From Anaeramoeba flamelloides (taxonomy: Eukaryota > Metamonada > Anaeramoebidae), in the NCBI GenBank assembly GCA_027625915.1, contig JANTQA010000057.1, positions 4,154,001 through 4,218,000 on the forward strand: 64,000 nt of DNA, written 5' to 3'. Numbering within the stretch: position 1 is the stretch's first letter; every line of letters begins with the position of its first letter. Below the pieces are notes generated by a model, which had not been told where the DNA came from, made no database searches, and was given only the letters and a program-made list of their open reading frames with translations. Shown here piece by piece: positions 32,701 to 45,600 of the stretch. A program made the position numbers and the translations under genes.

Positions 32701-35573
32701 TCTCAATATCCAAACACCAATTCCTCATTTATTATTCACTATCTCTAAATCTAGACTAAATTCCAAAAATTTGGACACAGTTTAAACAGTTGAAAGAATA
32801 ACAATACCACACTTTACATTCAATTTGGAAATAATTTTGATTCTACAAACTATTTCATTTTTTGTCTTTTTTGCTTTGTTTTCATTTCCTTTTTTCCAGT
32901 TACTTAATCTGTTTGGTTAGATCTGGAATTTTTTTTTTTCGATTGTTTGATAGAAGGTTATTGTTGAGTTTCTTAAATACAGAAAAATCACATACAATTG
33001 GCCAATGGTATCTCATCTTTTGATCGATCAATAAAGGTTGGTTAAATTTCAACACATTTAAAAATACATTTTTTGTTCAGCTTGTTTCATTATTTTGGAC
33101 ACATTGATTTTTTTTTTTTTTCGTTTTATTTTTTTTTTCTTTTTAATTTAGATGAAAATTATTACTTATAAAAACATTAATACCCAGTAACTTAAATGTG
33201 GTTTTATATTACGTTTGGAAAAATATAATAAATTGAGTTTTTTTTTTTGCCTATTTTTGATTTTGGGTATTTCAAAATTTTGGGAATGGGGTTTATGATA
33301 CTTTCCTGACCAAATTCGGATTTCGGAAAATCACTTTTCAAAAAATTCATTTTTTGGACAACCTCAAAAAGACAAACAAAGTTGAAGATCGATCAACAAA
33401 CAACAAGACTTTACGGTGTACACAAGATATTTTTTTTTTTCACATTTCAAGTACCGCAATCCTTAAGGATGGAACCATTATGGTAAAAAAAAATTATTTA
33501 TTTTTAAAAAAAAAATTTCATTAATTTCTGTGGGTGCCAAATACCAATTAAAAACCAATCATTTCACAGTAGAAATTGATGAACGATAATTTTCTAAATT
33601 TCAATAATGAAAAACCAAGTCATTTTTTGAAAAAAGCTTCAAATAGCCACACACAATTTCAAATTAAAATGGATGTGAGTTATTATTGTGAATCCAAGTA
33701 TGTAAGTTTTGAAGTTTCGTTCTATTTGACACTTTTTGAGATCTCAAAGATTTTTTTTTTCTTTTTTTTCATTTCTTAAATGAAGCTATTTTTTATAAAA
33801 AAGAATGTGGCAAAACTCCATACTCTGCCAATTATAATGGGTTTATAAAACAACCACAAATTAGATTAAATTGAATTAAATCGATTTTGAACTGAAAAAA
33901 AAAATAATTGTTTCAAAATTGAAAAAATTTAAGCATATGAAAATATAAAACAAGAAAAGAATTAATTTTTTTATAAATTTGAATTTTTGAAATTGAAGAT
34001 TTCTTTTAAACTTTTTTTTTATAATTGAATTTTTTTAATTTAGATCCAGTGAATTTTTATAATTGGGAATCCTTTAAAAAATTTTTTTGTGTTATAAAAA
34101 TTTGAATTTGAAATCCTATGAAATCTCTATTTTTTCTTATGTAAATTTTTGATTTTTTGACAAACTCTAAATTTTTTGAATTGAAAGTTTATCATTTTTA
34201 TTTTATTATTTTTTGAATTTTTTGCTATTGAACCATTACTTGGATTTCTTTCAATTTTTTCAACCAAAAGAAGTGTGCTTTTACAAACCATCATTTTTGC
34301 AGAGTAATCCACTTCTTGGGTATGAGAGATATTTATGTCAGTGACTAGACACCCAAGGAAATAGACATTACTAATGTAAAAAAATGTCAAAAATTTTATA
34401 GTTTTTGAAAATCTTTTTATAAATCTGATAACTCTACTTTCAACAAATTTCATTTCAAAGAACACACCGAAAATCAACGTTATTTAGAAGATTTCTTTAC
34501 ATTTGAACCAATAAAATTTTTGGACTAAAGTTAATCTCAAAAAATTTAAACAATGGAAATTGAAACAACAAGTTTAAAACATTTTTTTAACTTTATTATT
34601 ATAGTGGATTTTCTTCAAACTTAAGGGTAGTGAATTATTCTATAAAAAAGATATTATGAAAGAGTACTTATTTTGGTTGAAAAAATTTCAAATCATACAG
34701 TTATCAAAAAATCATTAATTTTTTTTTTATAATACATTTATTACAAACCAAATGATTTTACTTATTAATTAGGAAATGCAGTCACTTGGCGAGATCGATT
34801 TAACTCAGATAACAGAAACAGGGGAAAAACCCTTTCCTAATGACAGACATGCTTTTTTTGTGACCATTCCAACTAGAACTTATTATTTTTCTTCTAAAAA
34901 CAAGAATGAAATCAATCAATGGATTTCGAAAATTTCATTACATTCTCCAAAAATTGTCCAACAAAAACCACAAAAAAAGAATAAGAAAAACGAAGTAAAG
35001 GAAAAAGAAAAAGAAAAAGAAAAGAAGAATAAAGAAAAAAAAGGCCAAGAAAAGGGTAAAAAAACAAAAGAAGAAAAAAAGACACAGAAGCCGAAGAAAT
35101 TAAAGAAGAATATTAAAAAAGAAAAAAAAAAAAAAAGGGGAAATGAAGAACAAAATGAAGGAGATGATCAGGAAATTAATAAAAAAAAAAAAAAAACCAA
35201 AAAAAAACTAGACAAGGAGAAGGCATTAAAAAAGGAAAACAAAAATAAAAAAAGAAAAGAAAAAACAAAAGAGAACGAAAAAGAGAATAAAAAAGAAAAA
35301 ATAAACGAAGAAAAAAAGAAGAACAAAAAAAGTAAAGAAAAAATAGAGAAAAAATCTGGAAAAGATCTAAAAAATAAAAAAAAGAAAAAGAAAACAAACC
35401 CAAATAAGGAATCAAAAAAAAACAAAGAAAAGAAGAAAAAACAAAGTGAAAAAGAAAAAAAGAAAAAAATACATGAAAAAAAAAATAAAAACAAAAAAAA
35501 CAAATTGAAGCAACAAGAAATTTCACAAAGTATTGATTCATCTTTATCAGATGATGACTCAAGTTCTGATTAA
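29730..35573 (+). CDS. PH-domain protein with long Lys/Glu-rich tail, two exons
   Basis: Exon 29730-29858 starts at an ATG and encodes 43 residues, including KGWLEKQGKKG, KWRPRYVVLRT and ICYYDE. Exon 34773-35573 continues in phase with EMQSLGEIDLTQIT, RHAFFVTIPTRTYYF and the PH C-terminal helix NEINQWISKIS. Together they make one full PH domain (residues about 7-100) in a 309-residue protein. PH domains bind phosphoinositides or proteins and bring their host to membranes. From about residue 115 to 285 the protein is almost wholly Lys/Glu/Asn (KEKEKEK runs), probably an extended charged helix or disordered arm, and it ends in an acidic Ser/Asp tail (SLSDDDSSSD). The 4.9-kb intron interrupts the domain between strands 3 and 4 and hosts families A, B, E, F and H. 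A short possible alternative exon inside (around 32093-32175) is not needed for the domain. Confidence 0.85.
29981..30207. mobile_element. family B MITE, copy B3 (PH-gene intron)
   Basis: TACTATTTGTTGCAAAACAA at the left and inverted TACTGTTAATTTCAAAATAA at the right, with GGAACAAAATTTTCATTCGG / inner match. 227 bp. Further diverged half-copies of the same arm lie at about 30550 and 30695. Confidence 0.78.
31099..31517. mobile_element. family E inverted-repeat element (PH-gene intron)
   Basis: Arms of about 90 bp pair with few mismatches: AAAAAAAGTTTAACACGG, TTTTTAATTG, CTTAATAGAACCACAGAAAC and AAGATCAATTAATAG at the left, inverted at 31432-31517. The middle contains a short direct repeat (CCAATTAACTT..ATAATNCATTATATT..TTTTCAATCAA) present twice. 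The subterminal AATTGGGAACCTTA is shared with family D. Confidence 0.75.
32755..33296 (+). mobile_element. family A element, copy A4 (PH-gene intron)
   Basis: Reverse complement of A3 over about 520 bp, including CTTTTGATCGATCAATAAAG, ACATACAATTGGCCAATGG and the ends CCAAAAATTTGGACACAG and inverted TTCAAAATTTTGGGAATGGG. Confidence 0.75.
33340..33475 (-). mobile_element. family F arm, diverged partial copy F3
   Basis: The order GGATTTCGGAAAA, AAAGTTGAAGATCGATCAAC, ACAACAAG, GGTGTACACAAGATAT and a terminal CAATCCTTAA follows the right arm of the element at 50079-50631, with roughly one third of positions changed. Confidence 0.45.
33835..34385 (+). repeat. family H dispersed repeat, copy 2
   Basis: Direct-orientation match to 15660-16230 (AACCACAAATTAGATTAAAT, CAACCAAAAGAAGTGTGC, CTTCTTGGGTATGAGAG). 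A 116-codon minus-strand frame lies within it, but the other copy does not keep that frame. Confidence 0.6.
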
Positions 35574-37934
35574 AATAATTTCACACTTTGCAATTTATTA
35601 TCACCACTCAAAGAAATATAAAAAACAAAACAATAAATTCAAATTATTTTTCTTTTTTTAACATAGTGGGATTTGTGCTATCAAAAATTTTAATTATCTC
35701 TCTGATCTTAAAAATTACTGTATTTTCCAAACTACTTTTTTTTTTTTATTTTTTTTTTTGTTTTAATTATCCGAGAATAAAAAAATAATAAAAAACTTTG
35801 ATTTTATTACATATTTTATCACCGTAATTTTTTATTTTTCCCCAATAATAAAGAATATTATTTAAGAGTTCGATCGTTTGGAAAAAATTTGATTACTTCA
35901 ATTCTTTGATATTTGAAAGACAAACAATGAATGAGAATAAATGTAATAATAATGTGTAATATGTCTGATCGATGTGCCATAAATTTTTCATTTGGGATCA
36001 AAATTTTAGACTTTCTTAAAAAACAAAAAGCCCAAAATTTCCATTTAGATTACAATGTTATTTCTTTTATTGTTACCAAAAATAAAGAGATTTTTTATAT
36101 ATAAAATAGATATTGATTGAGAATCATTATAAAATCTAATTTAATTCTTATTAATAAGTTTAGAGAAAAAGAATCTCTGAATAGTTTAAAATATTAAATT
36201 ATTTTCATATCTACCAATATGGGATCGTTGAAAAAAATTTAAAAATTACAAGAAAAGTTCAAATTTCAATTTAAAAAAAATCAAATATTTTTATTTTTTA
36301 TTTTTTTATTAAAAAATAAAGGTGATTCAACCAAAGTACTTCCAACTTGCCTGAAACTCTAAATTTTTATAGAATGTTTTCATCATAGCTATAATTTAGT
36401 GAAGGTTAGAGTTCAGATTATAGGATATTTTTTCTTTAAAAAATAAAAAGAAAAGAATTTTATTTTTAAACAAACACAAGAAAAAAGATAAAGAAAAGCA
36501 AGAAGGAAAGAGAACATAAAAAAAAAAAGTAAAAAAAAGTAAAAATTTCATGTAAAATATTTTTTTTTTTGTATTTAAAGTGTTGAAAGGGTTGTTGAAT
36601 GTTTCCATTTATTTCGAAAATGTCTCGATCATCACCACAATTTGTTTTAATCAAACGGTCAAAATATTTTAAAACCCGAGTTCAAAAGAAATAGATTACT
36701 TTATTAAGTTTTAATTTAGAACTTTATTAGATAAAATAACAATAAAAAGTTCTGATTTTTTAAGAATAAGAAATTTTTTTTTTTTAATTTTTTTTTTCAT
36801 TTATTTTATCTTTTCGAGTTTCCTAAATTTTGTTTTCATAAAACCCCAGTACAGGATACCTACTTGATAACATTAACCCAATCCAAGTAAAGACTCGACA
36901 TATCGTACCGAAACAACATCAATTTAACTTCTGTTAATTTCATTCGTCTTCTTCGGGATACAGTTAAGTTCTGTTTGTTTAATTTTTGCCTGAGAACAAG
37001 ATTAATTCTGATGCGATAGTTTATTTTAGATCTAATAATAAACAAGTATATCAATTTTAATAATGAATTTTTCTTATACCACATCCAAACCTAAAAAACA
37101 AAAAGAGAGGAAGAATCTTAAAAACTTGGGAAATTGAATAAGTAAAAAGTATAAAAAATCAGAAAAAAATGTCTGTAATTAAACCCCCAAAACCCAAATG
37201 AACTTTCATAATCAACTCTCAAACTAAACTCAGTTCACTAAAAGTAAATGAAGTTTGATTATGTTTGTTCTTTATTAAACAATACCATCCGTTTTTTTTT
37301 TTTTTTTGATTTTTTTTCATTTTGTTCTTTTAAATCTATAATTTACTTTTTTCTTTTATTATTTTTTGTTTTTTTTTGCTTTTTAACGATAAATATAATT
37401 TATATATGTCCTTTTCCATGAATACAAGTGAAATATCTGATTTACGTTTAAATTATATTTAGGAAAAATCAAGTTTAAAGACAAAATCTAGAGTGTAGTT
37501 GTAAACTTCTTCAATAATAATCATAATATACGAGAAGATTTTTTTTTGGTAACTATCTCCTTAACAAATTTTTTCAAAGAAAAATTCTCATTAATAAAAA
37601 GTATTTTTTGGCTATAAGACAATTCAACAAAAAAAATATCAATTAATTCTTTTGAGAAAATATTTAATTTTTACATTTTCATTTTCATCGAAAAAATTCA
37701 ACTAGTTTTATAATATACAATGTCAGAATTGATCCAAACCCAATTTTTCTTTTTCCTTTTGCTGATTTTCAAAATAATTTTTTTTCTTTTTTTTTGAACC
37801 TTTTTGGGATATTAAAAACAAAAAAAGAAAATTATTTTCAAATTAAAATTTATTGTAAAAAAATCTTTAATAATAAAATTCGGAATGAATGCTATCTATT
37901 TTTAAAATAACATTCAAAATCAAAATACAAAATA
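35574..37934. other. intergenic region, mostly featureless
   Basis: Apart from the exon candidate at 36860-37090 there are only poly-A/T tracts and low-complexity frames (36396-36654). This is the shared 3' flank of the convergent PH and CARMIL-like genes. Confidence 0.5.
36860..37090 (-). CDS. exon candidate of an unidentified small gene
   Basis: A minus-strand frame begins after a strong pyrimidine tract and TTTTTTAG acceptor at 37091 and runs 77 codons, with ordinary codon variety (NLVLRQKLNKQNLTVSRRRR, MKLTEVKLMLFRYDMSSLYL). It ends in TAG, or may leave through a GTAGGT donor just before that stop. The basic SRRRR segment is the only recognisable feature; no family is assigned. Internal AG sites would allow a shorter exon. 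The neighbouring frame near 36560-36670 could not be joined to it. Confidence 0.33.
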   Translation of the reverse strand, partial: VWMWYKKNSLLKLIYLFIIRSKINYRIRINLVLRQKLNKQNLTVSRRRRMKLTEVKLMLFRYDMSSLYLDWVNVIK

Positions 37935-38713
37935 TTAATTAATTTTTTTTTTAAGACACAAGATCATTTCTTTGAAAAACTGTGTTTTAATAAACTTGTT
38001 AAAAGAATCATTTTTCAATATTCCGAGAATATGTATTAGTGACACATCAAACAAGGAAATTTCAACTGTCTCATTATTCTTAAAGACTTGGTCCAAATCC
38101 ATTCTTTGTTGGTAATCAATATTTATTTGAAGAGGAGAATTTTCATTAATGAAATCATTATAAATTTTTTTTGCGCAAGTCAATAATAAATCATAAGAAT
38201 TTTCATCAATTTTTTTAAAAGCTTTCACAGCAAAATAAAATAATAAATTTTCTTGAGCATATTCTTTTTTTAAAAATTTGGAAAAAAAATCCAAGCAGTC
38301 TTGGTCTTTGATGATGTCTTCAAAAGTTATATTTTCTTCCAAATCTTCCTTTTGCTCTTCTTCAGTCGACAAATTATTTTTGTTAAATTTTAAGAATAAA
38401 AGATTTTTTTTTTTTTTTTTCTTGCTGATTTCACCAAATTTCGAACTGTGGATAGGCATTTTATCCTGTATAATTCTTCTCATTTCAGAAATTACATATT
38501 TAAATGATATATCCACATTCTGATTTAATTTTGAAGAAACTTGTAAAAATTTACATTGCAATTCCTTTGCTAATTCGTTACCCATTTCTTGTGTAATACT
38601 TTTTTCTTTGAGATCGTTTTTTAAAGAGATTAATAATAAGGGAATCGTTGGTTTTAATTTTTGATTCTCATTATTTTTATTATTATCAACATTTTCGGTA
38701 TTTTTATTATTGT

Positions 38714-38746
<33 letters not shown>

Positions 38747-40140
38747 TGTTGTTGTTGTTGTTGTTGTCTTCGTCGTCGTCGTCATCGTCATCGTCGTCAT
38801 TTGTTTTCTTGCTATTATCTTGATTGCTATTTGTTTTATTTTGATAAACATTCTTTTTATAATACAAAATATTTGTATAAATGTTTTTTAATTGTTCTAG
38901 ATTTTCCTTTTTTTCATTGGCAGAATAACATAATATGAACCCATCAGCTGATTTGATCCATTTGGGATAAAAGGAATGATAAATTTTGTCACCAGAAACA
39001 TCAACTAAATTCACTAAAACTCTGTTTCTATTTGCCAATACAAATTTTTGCTTTGTGTTTTCAATAGACGCGGAATAGCTTGAAGAAAACAATCTTGAAA
39101 AAAACCTTTCTACGAATTTACTCTTGCCACATTTAAAAGTGCCAATTACTAAAATTGTATATTCGCTATAGGTAATATTTTCTGTACCTAGGTTTTGATT
39201 TATTTCTTCAAACCCTTCTTCAAAATCAAAAACGATATCATTGTAGTCATCGATCATTTCGTTTGTATTTAGAATCCTTTCAACTTTGGACTGCCCAAAT
39301 ATTTGTGATAATAATAGGGGCGTGTTACCAGAGAAATCAGCAATATCCTTGTTTACCCCATGATATAATAGCTTTTTAACACAACTGGCCATGCCATTCC
39401 TTGCCGCATTGTGCAAAGGGGTAGTGCCAGTATTATCCTGGCAATTGGCATCACCGCCATACTGTATCAAGATATCTAATGCCTTCACAAACCCAAATTT
39501 GGCTGCCTTATGTAAAGACGTTTCCCCCTTGACGTCTTTTTGATTGGGGTCACTGCCATTTTCTAATAATATAATTAAGATTTCGATATTCAGCTTTCCA
39601 TCTTGACAACAATTAATAAATAATTGCAACGCATTGTATCCAGCCTTATCCATGCAATTAACATCTAAATCATAATCAGACAATAATAAAGTGGATTCAA
39701 TATTTGGAGATTCCATCATTAAATAGTGCAATGGTGTTAACCCATTTAAATCTGGTAAATTAATAACCTTCATTAAATGCTTATAAGTTAAAATTATTGA
39801 TAATGATTCCGTATTACCATATTTACATAAATAATGAATTGGGGTCCTTCCCGTACTTTTTTCAATCATTAACAATAAATTATTATTATTGTCATTTATA
39901 TTAAATTGAATTAATTTTGATAATTCCATTTTATTATTTTGTTGGAAATATTCTAAATATTTTTTATTAAATGGTTGAAATCCAATTTTTTTATCTTTTT
40001 GTGTTTTTTGTTCATTTGTGATTGGAGGTTCTTTGCTGTTATTTTCAGTTTTTTTTAACTTAAATTCAAATTGGTTATTTTGTAAAGTATTAGTATTAGT
40101 ATTAGTCGTCGTCGTAGTTGTTGTGGTCGTCATCGTTGTC

Positions 40141-40176
<36 letters not shown>

Positions 40177-42616
40177 TTATTATTTTTATTATTGCTTTCA
40201 TAACTATTTAATGTTAGCGAATATAATGAAGGGAATATTATATTTTTCACATTCGGTTTCTTATTATCTAGGTTATCATCATCATTGCTATCATTTAGTC
40301 TCTGAGTTTGAGGAAAAGAAGAAGATCTATCAAGTCTACCATTACTTCTTGGCGAATTTCTATAAGAAATTTTTTTATTTTCATTTAATAGATTTAAAGT
40401 AATATTTAAATTATCACCAATTTTCATTTCTTTTTTCATTTCTTTGTCCTTTTCTCTTTTTATTTCTTTTTTCTTTTCTTTTTTCATTTCTTTTTTCATT
40501 TCTTTTTTCATTTCTTCCACCCTTTCCCTTTCTCTTCCCCTTTCCCTTTCCATTTCATGATCCTTCTTTTTCCCTTTCTTTTTCTTTTCCCTTTTCTTAT
40601 CAACATTGTTTTCAACTGTATTTATATTTTCTTCTTCTTTTATGATTTCTATTTCATTTTTTTCTTCTTCTGATTTTTTCTTTTGATCTTTTTTTAAAAC
40701 TTTCATATTTTGATATCCACTACTACTCTCATCATTATTTTGGCTCTTAACATTATTATTTATGTCAATATTATTGCTTATTAATAATTTATTGGATGAT
40801 TTAAATGCAATTTGGAGTTTTTTTCCGGTTTTTTTCGTTAAAATATATTCGGTCTTATTATTCACACTACTACCACTGCTGCTGTTATTACTAATATTGT
40901 TATTGTTATTGTTATTGTCATCACCAACAATAAGTTGAGAAGACAAAGAGCGCAATAAAGAAGAATTATTTAAACTGGCCAATTGGAACGAACTACTTTT
41001 TTTTATTGATGATATTTTTTGATTGTTCTCTTCAGATTTCATTTGCTTATTGAAAGTATGGATTTTTTTTTGAATTTTTTCCCAACTTTCCCTTTTTTCT
41101 GTAGCAGATCGTAATTGGTTTTGATCAATACTCTGTTCAATCCAAGTTTTCACTTCTTGTAAAATTGTTAAAGATTTTTTTTTTGTTAATTTTTTTAATA
41201 AATTTATTGGGAAAGGAAACTCGATTATATTATAATTTGAAGATAAGAATAGCCCAAGTGATTGGAACGTTTGGATTGTACAATCAGAAGAAATTTCATC
41301 AATTTTTAAAGAAGTTAAGGTTTCATTTTCAAGTAAGCAATTACATAATTCCAATATTCCCATATCATTCAGCATATTAAATTCAACATTTAATTTACAT
41401 AAATCTTGATTTGTTTCTAATCCATGGAACATCGGATACAAAAATTTGCCTAAATAATAATTTTTTCCATCACCAGAAATATTGAAATCCTTGAGTTTGT
41501 TATTCTTTTCTATTAATTGCCTTAACAGTTCGCTTAAATGTGTGCAATTCTCATCTTTGCGAACATTCTTAGCAATGGAGAATTGTTCAATCGATTTATT
41601 TGCGATTAATTTCTTAATGAGCATTTCAACACCAGGGACCGTGAAATTATTTTCGTCAATTATTAAATATTTAATTTTATTGCTTGTAATTAATCTGTTA
41701 GCAATTATTTTTGCCCCAATTACCCCTAAATTGTTTTGACTTGTATTTAAAAATAATTCATCTAATTTTTTATTATTGTTTAAATTATTAATTATGCTTT
41801 CAAAGCATTGAATCGAGATTTTTGTTGATGATAGATTTAAATATCTCAATAAAAATGATTGAGATACTAAATTTGATAATAATTGGCTATTGCTTTCATT
41901 CATTTCACTTCCAGATAAATCTAATTCCTGAAGGCGGACGATAAAGCTTGATGTTAACTGTTTTAAAATGTTTCCAAATTTTAATGAACATTTTCCCAAA
42001 TGAAGTGAATTAAATTCATTTGGGTTCTTACTAAGTTCTTTAATCCATTTCGTAATTGCTTTTTAATATTTTTGTATTTTTTTTTTTTATTTATTTTGTT
42101 TATTTGTAAAAAAAAATTAATCACTTTTTCAATTTGGAAATTATTAAATAATGAAGAAATTAGAGAATATTTACCCTTTGATCCTGTTGTACCTAAATTA
42201 TTGTGAGACAAATCAAGCTTGGTGATCGAAGTATTAATTTTTCTTGAGGATCGTAATGTTCTCATGATTTTTGATATTCCTTTATTGGTAATTTGACAAT
42301 TCACTAATTTTAAAGTTCTAATCCCAGTATTCAATTTTGTTAGTGAATTGATTAAATTATTGACACGTGTATCACCAAGCGGCGTTTCCGAAAGGTTTAA
42401 TGATGATAATGGCAAATTTGGATTATTTGTAATTGTTTTAACTATTTATTTATTTATTTTTTTAAAAATTATCAAAAAAAAAAAAAAATGATTTTATTTG
42501 GAAATTGAAAATATATTTAAATATTTGTATTTGTTTATAAATCGAAATATTTCATTTCAAAATTTGAATAACACATTAAACTATAATTCAAAAATTGTAA
42601 TTCATCCGAAATAAAC

Positions 42617-42658
<42 letters not shown>

Positions 42659-45600
42659 ATATATCCTTTAGTCTTCAAGAACAGCGAATTAATTAAATCT
42701 AATTAATGATTCACTTTTTAATCATTCTAAATATTTAAAATCCTGGAATTTTAAAAATTAATAATAAAATAAAACCAAAAGCGAAAAAAAAGCGAGTCAC
42801 AATTTTTGAAATGAAGCATTATGAATTTTTTTATTCTTGAACATTTAATGAAAAAAGGTTAACAAGAAAATTTCTTTATTAATAAATATATACTTTTTAA
42901 AATTGATTACAACACAGTCTCAATTTTCTTACTGTTAATTTGATTTTTTCAAATATCTTTTTTTTTTTTCCACATGATCTTATTCAAGAAGAAGAAAAGT
43001 AAAAAAAAAAAAATAAAAATGAAAAATTTGACTAAATGAGAAAAATTGATTTTTAACAAAAAATTATAAAAATGATTCTGGATCAAAAAATTGAAAATAT
43101 ATTTTTAATAAGAATTTAGAATAAAACCCGAAAAAAACACTTTTGATAACATTATAATGTGAGTCAACATTTTCGAAAAATAGTTTATTTTTTACTGTTA
43201 ATGTAATTATAGACTATATTTTTAAAAAAGTGGAACCAGTTTAAAAGGAAATTGGATAATAATTTATTTAAACCACTTTTATTTACTATAAAATTAAATT
43301 AGGGGAATTATAGAAGAGATTAATAATATCAGTAAAAATAACATTGATGAACTAAATTGAATGGTTTGTATAAAAATAGCCTTCTATAAGTTTATTCAGA
43401 TTAAAATTGAAAAGAAAGAAATTCTTAATTTTTTATTGGAAAATGTTTTTTTCTCGAGTATGAAAAAACAATATTTTCTCCCTATTCAAACTCTCACTCG
43501 AAAATTAATTTAATTTTATTACAAATCAAAGAAGCCACAGAAGTCACAGAAATCACGGAAATCACAGAAATCACAAAAACCTGAAATCTTATAGTTTTCA
43601 AAAATTTGAAAGTTTATCACTTTGAATGACATCTTCGCATATAACCAATTTAGAATTAGTAAAATACCAAAAGTAACTGAACTGGTTTGTCAGTAATGAA
43701 AATCAAAAAGTTATCAAAATTTGAGGTTTTTATGATTTCTGTGATTTGCTTTTTCAAAAAGCAATGAGAATATTATGTCTTCTTTGAAACTTTTAGAAAT
43801 GAACAATTTTCCAAGTTCTTTTGATCTTTTTTTGTTTTAAAGTTTGGTTTGTTAAGATAACTTGTTAAAAGAATTACAAAAAATTATTTTTTTCTTTTTT
43901 TACTTCTGAAAACTTTTTTAAAGACAAAGTTTTTGTAGATCCTTCATGATTTTTAAAATGTAGTATTTTGAATTTTGATTAATTTATGAAGGGATTTTGT
44001 TGAATTTTCTTTAAAAAGACGAATTTAAATTTCTAATACAATATATCCTTTGATTTTGAACATGAAGACTCTTGAAATTTGAGAAGAGATCAAAAAATGT
44101 TTCTAGATGTTTCACATTTACCATTTTAATCTTTTAGATTTGAAAATTCTGAATTTGAATTCCCTCATCTTTTTTTCACTTCCACTGAAAAACGTTTTGG
44201 GAATATTATAATATGTTTATTCTCTTTTGTTTTTATATGACAACTACAAAGATAGAATCTATTAAAAGAAAGAATTTTAAATGAGATTCAATTTAAACTT
44301 TATTATTAAAAAAAAAAACAGTTTCTAAAATGGAAAAGTATTGCAGATTGTGAAATTTATTCCTAGAAAATTTAAAAACAAGTTAGCTTAATTATATTTG
44401 CTTTATGGGGATTTTCTGAAATTCTTCTTGGTTATATAGTGTAACTTTTCTTTTATTATCATTCTCCAAATAGGACAAAATATTTTATTTTGAAAATTTT
44501 TACAAAAAAAAATCGTAATGGATTCAAGTTATAATTTATATGTTTCCATGATTTCCAATTAATAACCACGATTTATTGATATTATATAGTTTTAGTAATT
44601 TGAATGCCCAAAGAGGTTAATTTTTAATTAAAAGTTATTTAGCATTCGCTAAAACCTGTTATTATTTCCGTCGATTAATGACTTGAAAATTTTGATTTTT
44701 AAACGAAAGAAAAATTTATCTACTCTTCCCCTTTTAAGTTTAAAAATACCTGTATTTATTCTTTCTCAAAAAAAAAATTGCAAGTTTACTTCTCTGAAAT
44801 AAAAACAGAATATTATATAGTTTTTCTCATTTTTTCATCAAATACTCATTTATTTTTTCTTGTAAGTCCAAGAGATGAAACAAATTTTTTAATGGATTTT
44901 TTTGAAATTTTATACTTTGCAATATTTCTTTTTGCTGTAATAGTTAATCCAATTCTTCCTTAATCCTATCATTTGTAATTACTTTTTCTTATTTATTCAA
45001 ATGAAAAAATCAAAAAAATGAAAAAAAAACCCTGCAATTTGTCCAAAAGACCTCTCCCTGTTCCAAATTTCTGAAATAATGGCAAGTTACTTGGTTTAAT
45101 TTTCTCAGAATTAACTTAAAAATCTGAAAAATTGGAAGTAGGGTTTTGAGAAACAAAAAAACTGTCACTTTTTTTTTCTTGAAAAGCTCATGTTTAAACC
45201 AGGAAAATCAAGAGCACTCATTGATAATAAGAATTTAATTTTTCCTTGATTTTGGAGGCTGAATTTTTTTCTAAAAAAATTCTAATCATGACGATGCTCT
45301 CTTGTTAAGATTATTCAAAAGATAGGAATTTGATTTAATTTTATTTATAAAAAGTCTACTGTTTGACTTACTTGTAATACTTGAGTAATCTGGAGGAAAT
45401 GAACAAAATGAACATAAAAGATATTTTTTTTTTTTTTTTCAAAAGGTATGTAAATCAAAGGACATTCATTGACTATTACTATACGAGAAGCGCAAATTGA
45501 AATTTTCTAAAAATAACGTTTCCTGATTTGTTGTGGACAATTACTATTTGTTGAAAAATAAATTGAACAAAATTTTCATACAACATTCCAAAAAAAGATA

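Noticed and set aside
34127-34477. 116-codon minus-strand frame in the PH-gene intron
   Set aside because: It lies in family H repeat; the other copy at 15660-16230 does not keep the frame, so it is not evidence of a gene.
35168-35562. Two Phe/Ser-rich minus-strand frames
   Set aside because: Antisense shadows of the Lys/Glu tail of the PH protein.
38648-38938. His/Ile/Val/Cys-rich plus-strand frames
   Set aside because: Antisense shadows of the Asp/Asn insert in the GTPase domain.
40018-40402. Leu/Val/Tyr-rich plus-strand frames
   Set aside because: Antisense of the Asn/Thr-rich linker of the CARMIL-like protein.
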